Origin: Spirochaetaceae bacterium
Lineage (GTDB): Bacteria > Spirochaetota > Spirochaetia > Treponematales > Breznakiellaceae
NCBI GenBank assembly: GCA_031278295.1
Contig: JAITKQ010000016.1
Span: forward strand, 1 to 26,598
Length of the DNA: 26,598 nt
Direction of reading: 5' to 3'
Part shown: piece by piece, positions 16,414 to 24,434 of the stretch
Layout: every line of letters begins with the position of its first letter
Numbering within the stretch: the first letter of the stretch is position 1
Notes under the pieces: generated by a model
Told to the model about the DNA's origin: nothing
What the model saw: only the letters and a program-made list of their open reading frames with translations
Database searches by the model: none
Position numbers and translations under genes: made by a program

Positions 16414-16974
16414 GTGAAAACGTACAAACGCCTTATCCTGGTCGGGTCTACCGGCCGTAATTCCGGCAAGACTTTTCTTGCGTCGGAGTTGATCAGGCGT
16501 TTCAAAGGGACGCCCGTCACGGCGCTAAAGGTTACCGGTATTGAGGAGCGGGACGGGCCCTGTCCGCGGGGCGGACAGGGCTGCGGCGCCTGTACGATAA
16601 ACGGGGACTTTTGCATAGACGAGGAATTTTCCGTCGGCGGCGCTAAGGATACATCGCTACTGCTTGCGGCGGGCGCCAAACGGGTGTTCTGGCTGCGCTG
16701 TCTACGAAAAGCCCTCTCCAGAGGTTTTGCCGCGTTTTTGGACCGTTCCGGCGCCGCGGGGCCGATAATCTGCGAATCGAACAGCTTGCGTGAGGTGCTT
16801 AAACCGGCGTTTTTTATCATGGTTTGCGATTCCCGCGGTAAAGGCGTTAAACCGTCCGCCCAAAAAGTTGCTGAAAAGGCGGATTTTACGCTGCAAAGCC
16901 CGATTTCCACGGATGATATTGAGGAATTACTGAAAGCCTTGTCAAAAAAAGGCTTTTCTTTTACGGAAAAATAA
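16414..16974 (+). CDS. P-loop NTPase, MobB-like, with a four-cysteine motif
   Basis: A 186-residue P-loop protein. Residues 8-20 read ILVGSTGRNSGKT, a Walker A typical of MobB (molybdopterin-guanine dinucleotide synthesis). Right after the first helix lies CPRGGQGCGACTINGDFC with C50, C57, C60 and C67 (CX6CX2CX6C), a likely zinc or iron-sulfur site not found in standard MobB. Later motifs are a conserved CESNSLREVLKP stretch and KPSA followed by KADF near the end. Standard MobB binds GTP and helps MobA attach GMP to the cofactor; here the partner MobA is not seen. It is first in an operon with moeA (12 bp apart) and a radical SAM gene, so a role in molybdenum-cofactor work is inferred. Start GTG 16414 is chosen because the adjacent ATG is followed by a stop. 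Confidence 0.65.
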   Translation: MKTYKRLILVGSTGRNSGKTFLASELIRRFKGTPVTALKVTGIEERDGPCPRGGQGCGACTINGDFCIDEEFSVGGAKDTSLLLAAGAKRVFWLRCLRKALSRGFAAFLDRSGAAGPIICESNSLREVLKPAFFIMVCDSRGKGVKPSAQKVAEKADFTLQSPISTDDIEELLKALSKKGFSFTEK

Positions 16975-16986
16975 CGGAGCAAAAGT

Positions 16987-18189
16987 ATGGAAAAAATTTC
17001 AGCGGAAGATGCCTTAAGCCTCGTTTTGGACAAGGTCCGCCCCAAAGAGGCCAGTCAAAATATCACGATCAACGAGGCTTTGGGCAGGGTTTGCGCCTGT
17101 ACGGTGTACGCCCCCATAGACAATCCACCGTTTGACCGGTCCCCGTTTGACGGGTACGCGCTGCGCAGCACGGATTCGGCGGGCGCGTCACCGGAAAAAC
17201 CGGTGCGGCTGCGCGTTGCCGGCACAATTTACGCGGGCGATGCCTGCACGAAAAGGCCGGAAGCGGGCACGGCGTTTCGCATCATGACGGGCGCGATGTT
17301 TCCGGCGGAATGCGACTGCATGGTGATGCAGGAAAACGTAAGGCTAGAAAACGGCGGGGCGGAAATTTTAATAAGCGGGCCTGTCGGCGCTTACGAAAAT
17401 TATGTACGGGCCGGTGAGGATATACGCAAGGGACAGCTTTTGATGGAAGCCGGCGAGCGGCTCAGCTTTGCCCACCTTGCGATCCTGTCGGCAATGGGGT
17501 TTGAGGATGTTTCGGTCAAAAGCCTGCCCGTGCATGGCCTCCTTTGTACAGGGGATGAACTGGCCTCCGCCGGGGCGCCGCTTCCGGCAGGCAAGATATA
17601 CAACAGCAATGAAACGCTAATCGGCCTGCGCCTACGGGAATTGGGCTTTGTTCCCAGAATTCTGCCTGTAAGCGGGGATGATGCCGGTATGGTTGCCTCA
17701 AAGATAGACGCCGTTATCGAAGAATTGGACACGCTTATCACGACAGGCGCGGTAAGCGTTGGCGAAAAGGACATTTTCCATGATGTTTTCAAGATTCTGG
17801 GCGTCGAAAAACTGTTTTGGCGGCTTAATTCAAAGCCCGGCGGCGCAATCCTGTGCGGAATATACCGTGGAAGGCCGCTGTTATGTCTTTCCGGCAACCC
17901 CTTTGCCGCGCTTACCGGTTTTGAGCTTATCGTAAGGCCGGTCATCGGTAAAATTGCGTCCCGAAGCGATCTTGCGATACGGAAACAGCGCGTAAAATTG
18001 GACGGCGACCTGGCGGCAAAGCCGATTCGGCGCTTCATCAGGGCGTGTATAGAAAACGGTACGGCAAAATTCCCGGCGGAACACATGTCCGGGCAGATAT
18101 TTTCTATCATAGGCTGTAACTGCCTGCTCGACATACCGGCGGGAGCGGCACTTGATGCCGGCAGCGAGGCGGAGGCCCTGCTCTTTTAG
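16987..18189 (+). CDS. moeA: Molybdopterin molybdotransferase MoeA
   Basis: A 400-residue MoeA, which inserts molybdate into adenylylated molybdopterin in the cytoplasm, the last shared step of molybdenum-cofactor synthesis. Seen in order are FDRSPFDGYALRS (substrate loop near the start), FRIMTGAMFPAECDCMVMQE, a VRAGEDIRKG stretch, LLCTGDEL, GKIYNSN, TTGAVSVGEKD, KPGGAILCG and LSGNPFAAL. The family usually has TTGGVSVG; the Gly to Ala change here is mild. Length fits the usual 400 or so. GGAG at 16976-16979 lies 7 nt before ATG 16987. It ends in TAG that overlaps the GTG of the next gene by one base, so the three genes form an operon with coupled translation. Confidence 0.95.
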   Translation: MEKISAEDALSLVLDKVRPKEASQNITINEALGRVCACTVYAPIDNPPFDRSPFDGYALRSTDSAGASPEKPVRLRVAGTIYAGDACTKRPEAGTAFRIMTGAMFPAECDCMVMQENVRLENGGAEILISGPVGAYENYVRAGEDIRKGQLLMEAGERLSFAHLAILSAMGFEDVSVKSLPVHGLLCTGDELASAGAPLPAGKIYNSNETLIGLRLRELGFVPRILPVSGDDAGMVASKIDAVIEELDTLITTGAVSVGEKDIFHDVFKILGVEKLFWRLNSKPGGAILCGIYRGRPLLCLSGNPFAALTGFELIVRPVIGKIASRSDLAIRKQRVKLDGDLAAKPIRRFIRACIENGTAKFPAEHMSGQIFSIIGCNCLLDIPAGAALDAGSEAEALLF

Positions 18190-19124
18190 TGAATCACGCC
18201 GAAGCCTGTGGTATCTGCCCGCGGCAATGCCCGGCCCCCCGCACCGCGTACTGCGGCGGAAGCGCGCCGTTGCGCCTTGCCGCCGCGTCGGTACACCGCG
18301 GCGAGGAACCGCCCGTTACGGGGCGTGGCGGTTCGGGGACGGTTTTTGTGTCGGGCTGCAACCTGCGTTGCGCGTTCTGCCAGAACGCGCAGATTTCGCA
18401 CGGGAGGATGGGGCGTACCGTTGACGCGGACGAATTTGCCGCGATCTGTCTTGGCTTGCAAAGGCACGGTGCGGAAAACATCAACATTGTAAGCGGTTCC
18501 CACGCCGTTCCCGCCATCGTGGAAGGGATACGCCGCGCGCGCGGGGCCGCCCTAACGATACCCTGTCTCTGGAATTCCTCCGCCTACGAAAAGACCGAAA
18601 CGCTGGAATCTTTACACGATGTAATAGATATGTACCTGCCCGATCTAAAAACTTTGGATAAAAGCGTAGCGGACAAATTTTTCAGCGCCCCGGATTATCC
18701 GCTGTACGCCGAAAAAGCGATTCTTAAAATGATGGATATGGCGCGGAGCAAGCATAATGTTATCATCCGTCATCTTGTGCTGCCGGGATTTTTGGAATCT
18801 ACAAAAAAGGTGCTGAGTTGGTTCGCAAAAAATGCCCGCGGCAGGGCAAGTCTTTCGCTGATGACTCAGTATACGCCCCCGCACGACTTGCCGTCCGTAA
18901 AAGCGGGAAATGTGCCCGGACGTTTTCTTAACAAAGACGAATACGATACGGCGCTGGGCTGGCTTGAAGAATTGGGCATTGAAGACGGTTTTTACCAGGA
19001 ACCGGGGACCGGCAATGAATGGCTGCCGGATTTTGAAAGGGAAAATCCGTTTTCTTCGGAAATGTCCGTCCCCGTTTGGCACTGGAAGAACGGATTTGCC
19101 GTGACAGGCCGCCAAAATGTGTAG
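18189..19124 (+). CDS. Radical SAM protein, PflA/PflX-like (COG1313 type)
   Basis: A 311-residue radical SAM enzyme. SGCNLRCAFCQN gives the CX3CX2C iron-sulfur site (C57, C61, C64) that binds S-adenosylmethionine. An N-terminal block CGICPRQC...YCGG (C7, C10, C14, C22) is typical of the PflX/YjjW-like group rather than classical PflA. VSGSHAVPAI, LPDLKTLD, RHLVLPGFLEST and LMTQYTPPH follow the family order. It is often annotated as a pyruvate-formate-lyase activating enzyme, but its target is unknown; the group is found beside varied partners. GTG 18189 overlaps the moeA stop codon (TAGTG), so it relies on translational coupling; no ribosome-binding site is seen. The setting suggests a link to molybdenum or formate metabolism (inference). 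Confidence 0.88.
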   Translation: MNHAEACGICPRQCPAPRTAYCGGSAPLRLAAASVHRGEEPPVTGRGGSGTVFVSGCNLRCAFCQNAQISHGRMGRTVDADEFAAICLGLQRHGAENINIVSGSHAVPAIVEGIRRARGAALTIPCLWNSSAYEKTETLESLHDVIDMYLPDLKTLDKSVADKFFSAPDYPLYAEKAILKMMDMARSKHNVIIRHLVLPGFLESTKKVLSWFAKNARGRASLSLMTQYTPPHDLPSVKAGNVPGRFLNKDEYDTALGWLEELGIEDGFYQEPGTGNEWLPDFERENPFSSEMSVPVWHWKNGFAVTGRQNV

Positions 19125-19169
19125 CCTTTACCGGCGTATTGGAAACTGTTAGAAAAGGCATGAATTACA

Positions 19170-19183
19170 GGGGGGGGGGGGGG
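19170..19183. repeat. G14 homopolymer just before the transposase remnant
   Basis: Fourteen consecutive G, followed by T and then the ATG at 19185. The tract abuts the start codon of the transposase remnant and may have arisen or expanded by slippage. It is one of four such tracts in the window. Confidence 0.95.
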
Positions 19184-19184
19184 T

Positions 19185-19462
19185 ATGGAAGAAAATAAGC
19201 GCTTGTATCCGATAGACGAAGAAGTATTTAACCGGAAGGTTTTAGCTATCATCGAAAAAAGTTACATCCGGAAAGGGTGTCCGCCCAAAGCCTCCCGTTA
19301 CAAGGCGTTTTGCGGGGTACTGTATATTCCGGGGACCGGCCGTCCCTGGCGGGATTTGCCTTCAGGGTACGGGTATTGGCGGTATACAAGCGGTTTTCAT
19401 GGGGAAGTAAACGGGGATTGCGGGCAACGCGAATACTTGACAGTCTTGTTTCGCCGTTTTAA
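19185..19462 (+). pseudogene. Broken IS5-family transposase, N-terminal remnant
   Basis: The frame encodes YPIDEEVFNRKVLAIIEKSY, then RKGCPPKASRYKAFCGVLYI and TGRPWRDLPSGYGYW, the N-terminal DUF4096 helix-turn-helix part of IS5-type transposases. After the TGG near 19378-19380 the expected continuation VYKRFSWGSKRGL lies one frame away, so a single base seems lost. The frame with the continuation stops at 19462. The DDE catalytic part is absent, and I see no clear terminal inverted repeats, so the element is dead. It sits between the PflX-like gene and the FkbM-like gene and marks this interval as an insertion site. Confidence 0.75.
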
Positions 19463-19497
19463 ACTATTGCAAGGATGCCAGTCCGCCAAGGAGGAAT

Positions 19498-20457
19498 ATG
19501 AAAAACATGGAATGTAAGCACGACGGTTCCCACCGCGCCGAATGTGGCGTAACAGCCTCTTCAGATAATGATCCAAAATACAGCGTTCCGGACGATCATA
19601 CCGGTACTGTAAATTCACGGACATGGGGGGGGGGGGGGTATAATTTAGATCGGTATCGTCCGGTAGAACTGCACGATCTGATCCGACTGGGGAGGGATTA
19701 TGACGGCGGTTACGTCATTTCAAAAAGCCAAATAGAAAAAACAGACATTTTGCTTAGTTTTGGCATCAGTGACGATTGGTCTTTTGAAGCTGATTTTGAA
19801 AAAAGAAAACGTATAAAAATATACGCTTACGACTATTCTGTTTCAAAAAAATGTAAAAAGCTTGAAATCAGGGATAATTTGGGATGTATGATAGGAAGTT
19901 TCCTTGTATTGCGGCGCTCAAAAGTTAAAGAGTATTGGGGAAAAATATCCGGCATAAGGCAGGGTTTAAACCGGTTGTACGGCTATTTTCAGGAAAAACA
20001 CGGCAGGCATTTTATACCGAAATATTTAGGTGATTCGGATAGCGGTGAATATATCTCTTTTGACAAAATATTCAGGGAATTGCCCGGCGCGGGAAAATTG
20101 TCTGTCTTTATAAAGATGGATATTGAAGGGGATGAGTATAAAGCACTGCCCCACCTTACGCCGTATTTTGACAAAATTAACGGAATGGTAATAGAATTTC
20201 ATGGATTAAATTTTCCTGGGAAGTTTGAAGAAATAACGGAATTATTGTTGAATAATTATTACGTTGCGCATATACATGCAAATAACGCCGGTGGCCATAT
20301 TATCGATTCAACGCTGCCTATGGTTCTTGAAATTACCTTTATGCATAAAAATATGCTTTCCGGCAGTGTACGTCCGTCAACGGCAAAATACCCGTTAGAG
20401 GGACTCGACTTTCCAAATATAAAAACACTGGATGATGTTGTATTGGATTTTTCGTGA
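19498..20457 (+). CDS. FkbM-family methyltransferase-like protein with an intragenic poly-G tract
   Basis: A 319-residue protein. The core motif IKMDIEGDEYKALP (residues about 203-216) fits the SAM-dependent FkbM methyltransferase family, which usually modifies sugars in surface polysaccharides. GRDYDGGYVIS near the start and VIEFHGLN further on match the fold. AAGGAGG (19488-19494) precedes ATG 19498 by only 3 nt; a second in-frame ATG is at 19507. Residues 43-47 (WGGGG) come from a G14 tract, and no usable start lies downstream of it before codon 120 or so, so tract length decides whether the protein is made. The region is visibly richer in A and T than its neighbours and follows a transposase remnant, which suggests transfer. 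A terminator follows at 20525. The sugar substrate is unknown. Confidence 0.75.
   Translation: MKNMECKHDGSHRAECGVTASSDNDPKYSVPDDHTGTVNSRTWGGGGYNLDRYRPVELHDLIRLGRDYDGGYVISKSQIEKTDILLSFGISDDWSFEADFEKRKRIKIYAYDYSVSKKCKKLEIRDNLGCMIGSFLVLRRSKVKEYWGKISGIRQGLNRLYGYFQEKHGRHFIPKYLGDSDSGEYISFDKIFRELPGAGKLSVFIKMDIEGDEYKALPHLTPYFDKINGMVIEFHGLNFPGKFEEITELLLNNYYVAHIHANNAGGHIIDSTLPMVLEITFMHKNMLSGSVRPSTAKYPLEGLDFPNIKTLDDVVLDFS
19625..19638 (+). repeat. G14 tract inside the FkbM-like reading frame
   Basis: Fourteen G read as part of TGG-GGG-GGG-GGG-GGG. TATAAT (19639-19644) follows directly, by chance or as a -10 box; a weak TTCACG (19614-19619) is 19 bp upstream, so the tract would also form the spacer of an internal promoter. 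Gain or loss of one or two G shifts the downstream frame. Confidence 0.95.
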
Positions 20458-20524
20458 ATGGATGCGGGCGGATTTTGCTTTAACCGGTGAGCAAATAGAG
20501 CTTTGGTCTGGAAGTAAGTGATGG

Positions 20525-20560
20525 GGCAGCCCCCCGCGGTTTGCGGGGGGCTGCCTTTTT
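20525..20560 (+). terminator. Strong rho-independent terminator after the FkbM-like gene
   Basis: GGCAGCCCCCCGC (20525-20537) and GCGGGGGGCTGCC (20543-20555) form a perfect 13-bp stem around GGTTT, followed by five T. It lies 67 bp past the stop codon and separates the FkbM-like gene from the GH13 gene. Confidence 0.9.
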
Positions 20561-20574
20561 GTTTGGCGCGCTGA

Positions 20575-20591
20575 CAGGGGGCAGCCCCCTG
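20575..20591. other. Second small hairpin beside the terminator
   Basis: CAGGGGG-CAG-CCCCCTG forms a 7-bp stem. It reuses the GGGGGCAGCCCCC theme of the terminator just upstream, so it may be a partial duplicate. The remaining 20592-20672 bases hold a TTGACT (20629-20634) and TATAAA (20655-20660) 20 bp apart, a suboptimal promoter for the next gene. Confidence 0.5.
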
Positions 20592-20672
20592 CCGAGCCTG
20601 CGGTTTGCGCTCACCTGCCGGAGTCTTGTTGACTCACGGTTATTTATGGTAACGTATAAAAAAGGGTTCGGC

Positions 20673-23600
20673 ATGAAAGAAAGCTGTAAAATAACTGAAA
20701 TGCGTAAATTTACCGTAATTTTGGCTGGATTCGAAACGGCGCAGGCCGCGCGAACGGCGCGTTGTCCAACGTTTGAATTCCACATTTGCGGCGGGGTCCG
20801 GGCGGAACATGGCCTTGACAAGGAACTTTTTACGCTTACCGGCAACGTGATACTGGCCGATTTCCATGCCGTGCGCGAGCTTGCCGCCAAACTCAACTCC
20901 AAACATGACCTAAAAAAATATCCGGAAAAGGCTGTCAGCGCCGGTAAACTGAACGCTATGGGCCTTATCGACGAGATAATGCACCATCTTGTCGGGCTGT
21001 ACCGCCGCCAGGTACAGCAGGATATATTTGAAAAAGCCCTTTTACGTCTGGAATCTTCGCTTGGGACGGCAAAAACAGCGTTTTTGCTGGAAACTTTTTG
21101 TACGGAATTCCCGCCAAAGGCGGTCTATGCCGGTAGTACCGGCGTCGGCGAATACCTTAAAGGCGGTGAGGCCGGCTTGAGCCACCGGTCAATGGCGCTT
21201 GAAGAACTTCTTCTGCTGGCAATCGCAAACCTGAATCCGGCTTTTAAGCCATTCCTGTTCCTGTTTGACGATGCCCCGCTGAAGGCAAAGACGGTTTACA
21301 GCAGAGCTATGGACGAACTTCGAGCCTACCTTGCCGAATGTCCGGCGTTTGGCCCTGACGGAAAAAACCTTTGGGACCTGCTCCGCGCGCCCGCCCTCGC
21401 CTGCCCCGACTCGCTTGAAGGCCAGCTTAAATGGATGCGGGAACGCTGGGGCCTTTTGTTGCAAGACCTTTTAACCCGCCTCCTTACCGGACTTGACGTG
21501 ATAAGCGAGGAGGAAAAGCCGCACTGGAACGGCACGCCCGGCCCCACCGAGGCTTACAGTTACGGCTACCTCCAGAACGAGTACGAAAATTTCAGCCAGG
21601 ATATGGAATGGATGCCGCAGACCGTGCTTATGGCAAAAAGCACGCTGGTTTGGCTCTGGCAGTTGAGCCAAAAGTACGGGCGGGCGGTACAGAAGCTGGA
21701 CGAGATTCCCGACGAGGAGCTTGACGAGCTTGCCCGGCGCGGTTTTACCGGCCTTTGGCTGATCGGGCTTTGGGAGCGCAGCGCGGCCTCGCGCACGGTA
21801 AAGCAGTGGAAGGGCAACTCCGAAGCGGCGGCAAGCGCCTACAGCCTTTACGATTACGACATAGCTTGGGAGCTTGGCGGCTGGGGCGCCTTGTGCAACC
21901 TGCGCGACCGCTGTATGCGGCGCGGCATCCGGCTTGGAAGCGACATGGTGCCGAACCATACAGGCATCGACTCAAAATGGATAATCGAGCATCCTGACCG
22001 CTTCCTTCAGCTTGATCATCCCCCCTATCCCCAGTACTCGTACAACAGCGGCAACCTCTCAAACCACCCGGACATCGTTGTTCAAATCGAGGACCACTAC
22101 TACGATAATTCGGACTGCGCCGTCGTCTTTCACCATTACGACAGGAGGACGGGCCGCCACCGCTACATATACCACGGGAACGACGGGACATCTATGCCGT
22201 GGAACGACACGGCGCAGATAGACTTCCTGAATCCCGAAGCGCGGGAGGCTGTGATACGTACGATAATCGGCGTGTGCGGGCAGTTTTCGATAGTGCGCTT
22301 TGACGCGGCGATGACGCTTGCCAAGCGCCATATACAGCGGCTCTGGTACCCGGAGCCGGGACACGGCGGGGACATAGCGAGCCGCGCGGAACACGCGATT
22401 TCCACCGAAGAGTTTAACCGCCGCATCCCAAACGAATTCTGGCGTGAGGTTGTAGACCGTTGCGCCGTCGAAGCGCCGAACACGCTGCTCCTGGCGGAGG
22501 CCTTCTGGATGATGGAAGGCTACTTTGTCCGTACGCTGGGGATGCACCGCGTCTACAACTCGGCGTTCATGAACATGCTAAAGAAAGAAGAAAACCAAAA
22601 GTACCGCGATACGATAAAGAACACGCTTGCCTTCGACCCCGAAATCTTAAAACGCTTTGTCAACTTTATGAACAACCCGGATGAGGAAACCGCCGTAGCG
22701 CAGTTCGGCAAGGGGGACAAGTACTTCGGGATATGTACGCTGATGGTTACGATGCCCGGCCTGCCGATGTTCGGGCATGGCCAGGTTGAAGGCTACGAGG
22801 AAAAGTACGGGATGGAGTACCGCAGGGCCTACCGCGACGAAAGGCCGGACGGCTATCTTGTCGAAAGGCATGAGAGGGAGATTTTTCCGCTGATGAAACG
22901 GCGTATGCTGTTCTCGGGCAGCGTCAATTTCTGCCTCTTCGATATGTGGCAGGACGATCATGTAAACGAAAATGTCTTTGCCTATACAAACCGGCTCGGC
23001 ACGGACAGGGCGCTGGTACTTTACAACAATTCGTATTACGAGGCGGCGGGCTGGATAAATTCGGGCTGCGTGGATATTCCGCAAAAGGAGGGCGGCAGCC
23101 GGCGGCAGGACAGCCTGGCGGAGGCCCTGTTGCTGCACAACAACCCGCATTGCTTTGCGCTTCTCCGCGAGATGCGTAGCGGTCAATGGTTTATCCGCTC
23201 AAGCAAGGATATGTTTGAACGGGGGCTTTTCGTAAACCTGCCCGGTTACGGAGCCCAGGTTTATTTGGACATACACGAGGTGGAGGACGGCGATTTTTCG
23301 ACATGGGCGCGCCTTCACGCTGAATTAAACGGTGCGGGTATGAGAGACCCCAAGGAGGCTTTGGAAGATATGTTGTTGGATGAGATTTTTGGACCTTTCT
23401 CTGATCTTTTCAGGTTGGAGCGGATTGAGGACGCGCGGAAAGTTTTTTCAGGCGAGTCTGACGGACCTGACGCGGAAACGCTACAGGCGCTTGAAAGATT
23501 CCTTCTGGCCGCGAAAGAATTACGCAAAGAGGCGGTCTACGATCCGTTTGCCGGCGGTAAGGGAAGCGGCACCGTAGATCTTAAAATCGCTGTCGATCGT

Positions 23601-24338
23601 TGGGGAAAGACCCTGGCCGGCTATGCGGCATCGTTCAAGGCCGCGGCGGCGCTGGCCGGAAAAAATGACTTTGCCGCCGGCCTGCGGGACAGGCTTGTAA
23701 ACGGGCTTCAGCTTGGCGCCTTTGTTTACGGTTTCAGCGTGTTTGGGCTGTGCGCGTCGATCGCCGGAAAGAATGCCAACGGCGCGGCGGCGGTGACCCT
23801 GTTTGAGTTCTGGCATTTTGACCGCAAGATGCGCGAATGTTTCGAAGCGCTGGGGCTTGACGGGGCCGCGGCGCACCGCTTTATCGAGGTAGCAAAGGCC
23901 TTTACCCGCCGCCTTGTACCCGGCGAAGCCGGGGTGAAGGCCGGCTGGGTCAAATCCGGCGCTTCGGTGACAGCCCTTTCTATCGTGCAAAATGCCCATG
24001 ATTCGGAAGACTTCCGCCGCTTGCTTGGCGTAAACGAATGGGGGGGTGTTGACTGGTTCAACAAGGAAGCCTTTGAGGAAACGCTGTTCTATGCGGCGGC
24101 GATAGCGGCGGGCTACGCCGGTATAGATGCGGTTTCCGCCGTTGTCGCGGAACTTTCCAACGCTGAATTGAAGTCAGAATACAAACTGGCGGAGCTTGTC
24201 AAGGCGCTGGGCGGCAAAAAGTCCGTAAAAAAAGCCGCTGCGCCGGTAAAGACCAGCCCCCCCAAAAATTCGGGCGGGAAAAGCTCCGCGTCCAAAGCGA
24301 CCTCCGCGAAGAAGCCAACGCCAAGGAAAAAAAGTTAA
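20673..24338 (+). CDS. Large GH13 alpha-amylase-family protein with a basic C-terminal tail
   Basis: A 1221-residue protein with a central GH13 TIM barrel acting on alpha-glucans. Seen are DMVPNHTG (D424), IVRFDAAMTLAKRH (nucleophile D544), LLLAEAFW (acid/base E609) and FMNNPDEETA (D670). Region IV normally reads N-H-D; here Pro precedes the Asp, as in some glucosyltransferase-like subfamilies, so transfer rather than simple hydrolysis is possible. About 350 residues precede the barrel and some 400 follow it; neither part is recognised. No signal peptide is seen, so it is probably cytoplasmic. The last 39 residues are rich in Lys, Ala, Ser and Pro (AAAPVKTSPPKNSGG...KKPTPRKKS), like a histone H1 tail. 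Start choice is uncertain: ATG 20673, ATG 20646 and ATG 20700 are in frame; I reject TTG 20541 because it lies inside the terminator stem. Confidence 0.85.
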   Translation: MKESCKITEMRKFTVILAGFETAQAARTARCPTFEFHICGGVRAEHGLDKELFTLTGNVILADFHAVRELAAKLNSKHDLKKYPEKAVSAGKLNAMGLIDEIMHHLVGLYRRQVQQDIFEKALLRLESSLGTAKTAFLLETFCTEFPPKAVYAGSTGVGEYLKGGEAGLSHRSMALEELLLLAIANLNPAFKPFLFLFDDAPLKAKTVYSRAMDELRAYLAECPAFGPDGKNLWDLLRAPALACPDSLEGQLKWMRERWGLLLQDLLTRLLTGLDVISEEEKPHWNGTPGPTEAYSYGYLQNEYENFSQDMEWMPQTVLMAKSTLVWLWQLSQKYGRAVQKLDEIPDEELDELARRGFTGLWLIGLWERSAASRTVKQWKGNSEAAASAYSLYDYDIAWELGGWGALCNLRDRCMRRGIRLGSDMVPNHTGIDSKWIIEHPDRFLQLDHPPYPQYSYNSGNLSNHPDIVVQIEDHYYDNSDCAVVFHHYDRRTGRHRYIYHGNDGTSMPWNDTAQIDFLNPEAREAVIRTIIGVCGQFSIVRFDAAMTLAKRHIQRLWYPEPGHGGDIASRAEHAISTEEFNRRIPNEFWREVVDRCAVEAPNTLLLAEAFWMMEGYFVRTLGMHRVYNSAFMNMLKKEENQKYRDTIKNTLAFDPEILKRFVNFMNNPDEETAVAQFGKGDKYFGICTLMVTMPGLPMFGHGQVEGYEEKYGMEYRRAYRDERPDGYLVERHEREIFPLMKRRMLFSGSVNFCLFDMWQDDHVNENVFAYTNRLGTDRALVLYNNSYYEAAGWINSGCVDIPQKEGGSRRQDSLAEALLLHNNPHCFALLREMRSGQWFIRSSKDMFERGLFVNLPGYGAQVYLDIHEVEDGDFSTWARLHAELNGAGMRDPKEALEDMLLDEIFGPFSDLFRLERIEDARKVFSGESDGPDAETLQALERFLLAAKELRKEAVYDPFAGGKGSGTVDLKIAVDRWGKTLAGYAASFKAAAALAGKNDFAAGLRDRLVNGLQLGAFVYGFSVFGLCASIAGKNANGAAAVTLFEFWHFDRKMRECFEALGLDGAAAHRFIEVAKAFTRRLVPGEAGVKAGWVKSGASVTALSIVQNAHDSEDFRRLLGVNEWGGVDWFNKEAFEETLFYAAAIAAGYAGIDAVSAVVAELSNAELKSEYKLAELVKALGGKKSVKKAAAPVKTSPPKNSGGKSSASKATSAKKPTPRKKS

Positions 24339-24352
24339 ACGCCTGTCAGTGT

Positions 24353-24388
24353 AAGGCCGCTTAACACAAGGCCGCTTAACACAAGGCC
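24353..24388. repeat. 15-bp tandem repeat ahead of a terminator
   Basis: AAGGCCGCTTAACAC occurs twice (24353-24367, 24368-24382), and AAGGCC of a third copy leads into the terminator stem. Confidence 0.8.
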
Positions 24389-24416
24389 TCGCCAACTGTA
24401 GTTGGCGAGGCCTTTT
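24385..24416 (+). terminator. Rho-independent terminator after the GH13 gene
   Basis: GGCCTCGCCAACT (24385-24397) and AGTTGGCGAGGCC (24400-24412) form a perfect 13-bp stem with a two-base loop, followed by four T. It lies 46 bp past the GH13 stop codon. Confidence 0.88.
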
Positions 24417-24434
24417 CTCCTAAGGCTCGAAAAC

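Noticed and set aside
20541..20672. Upstream TTG start for the GH13 gene
   Set aside because: It lies within the stem of the terminator at 20525-20560, and the encoded extension has no family features.
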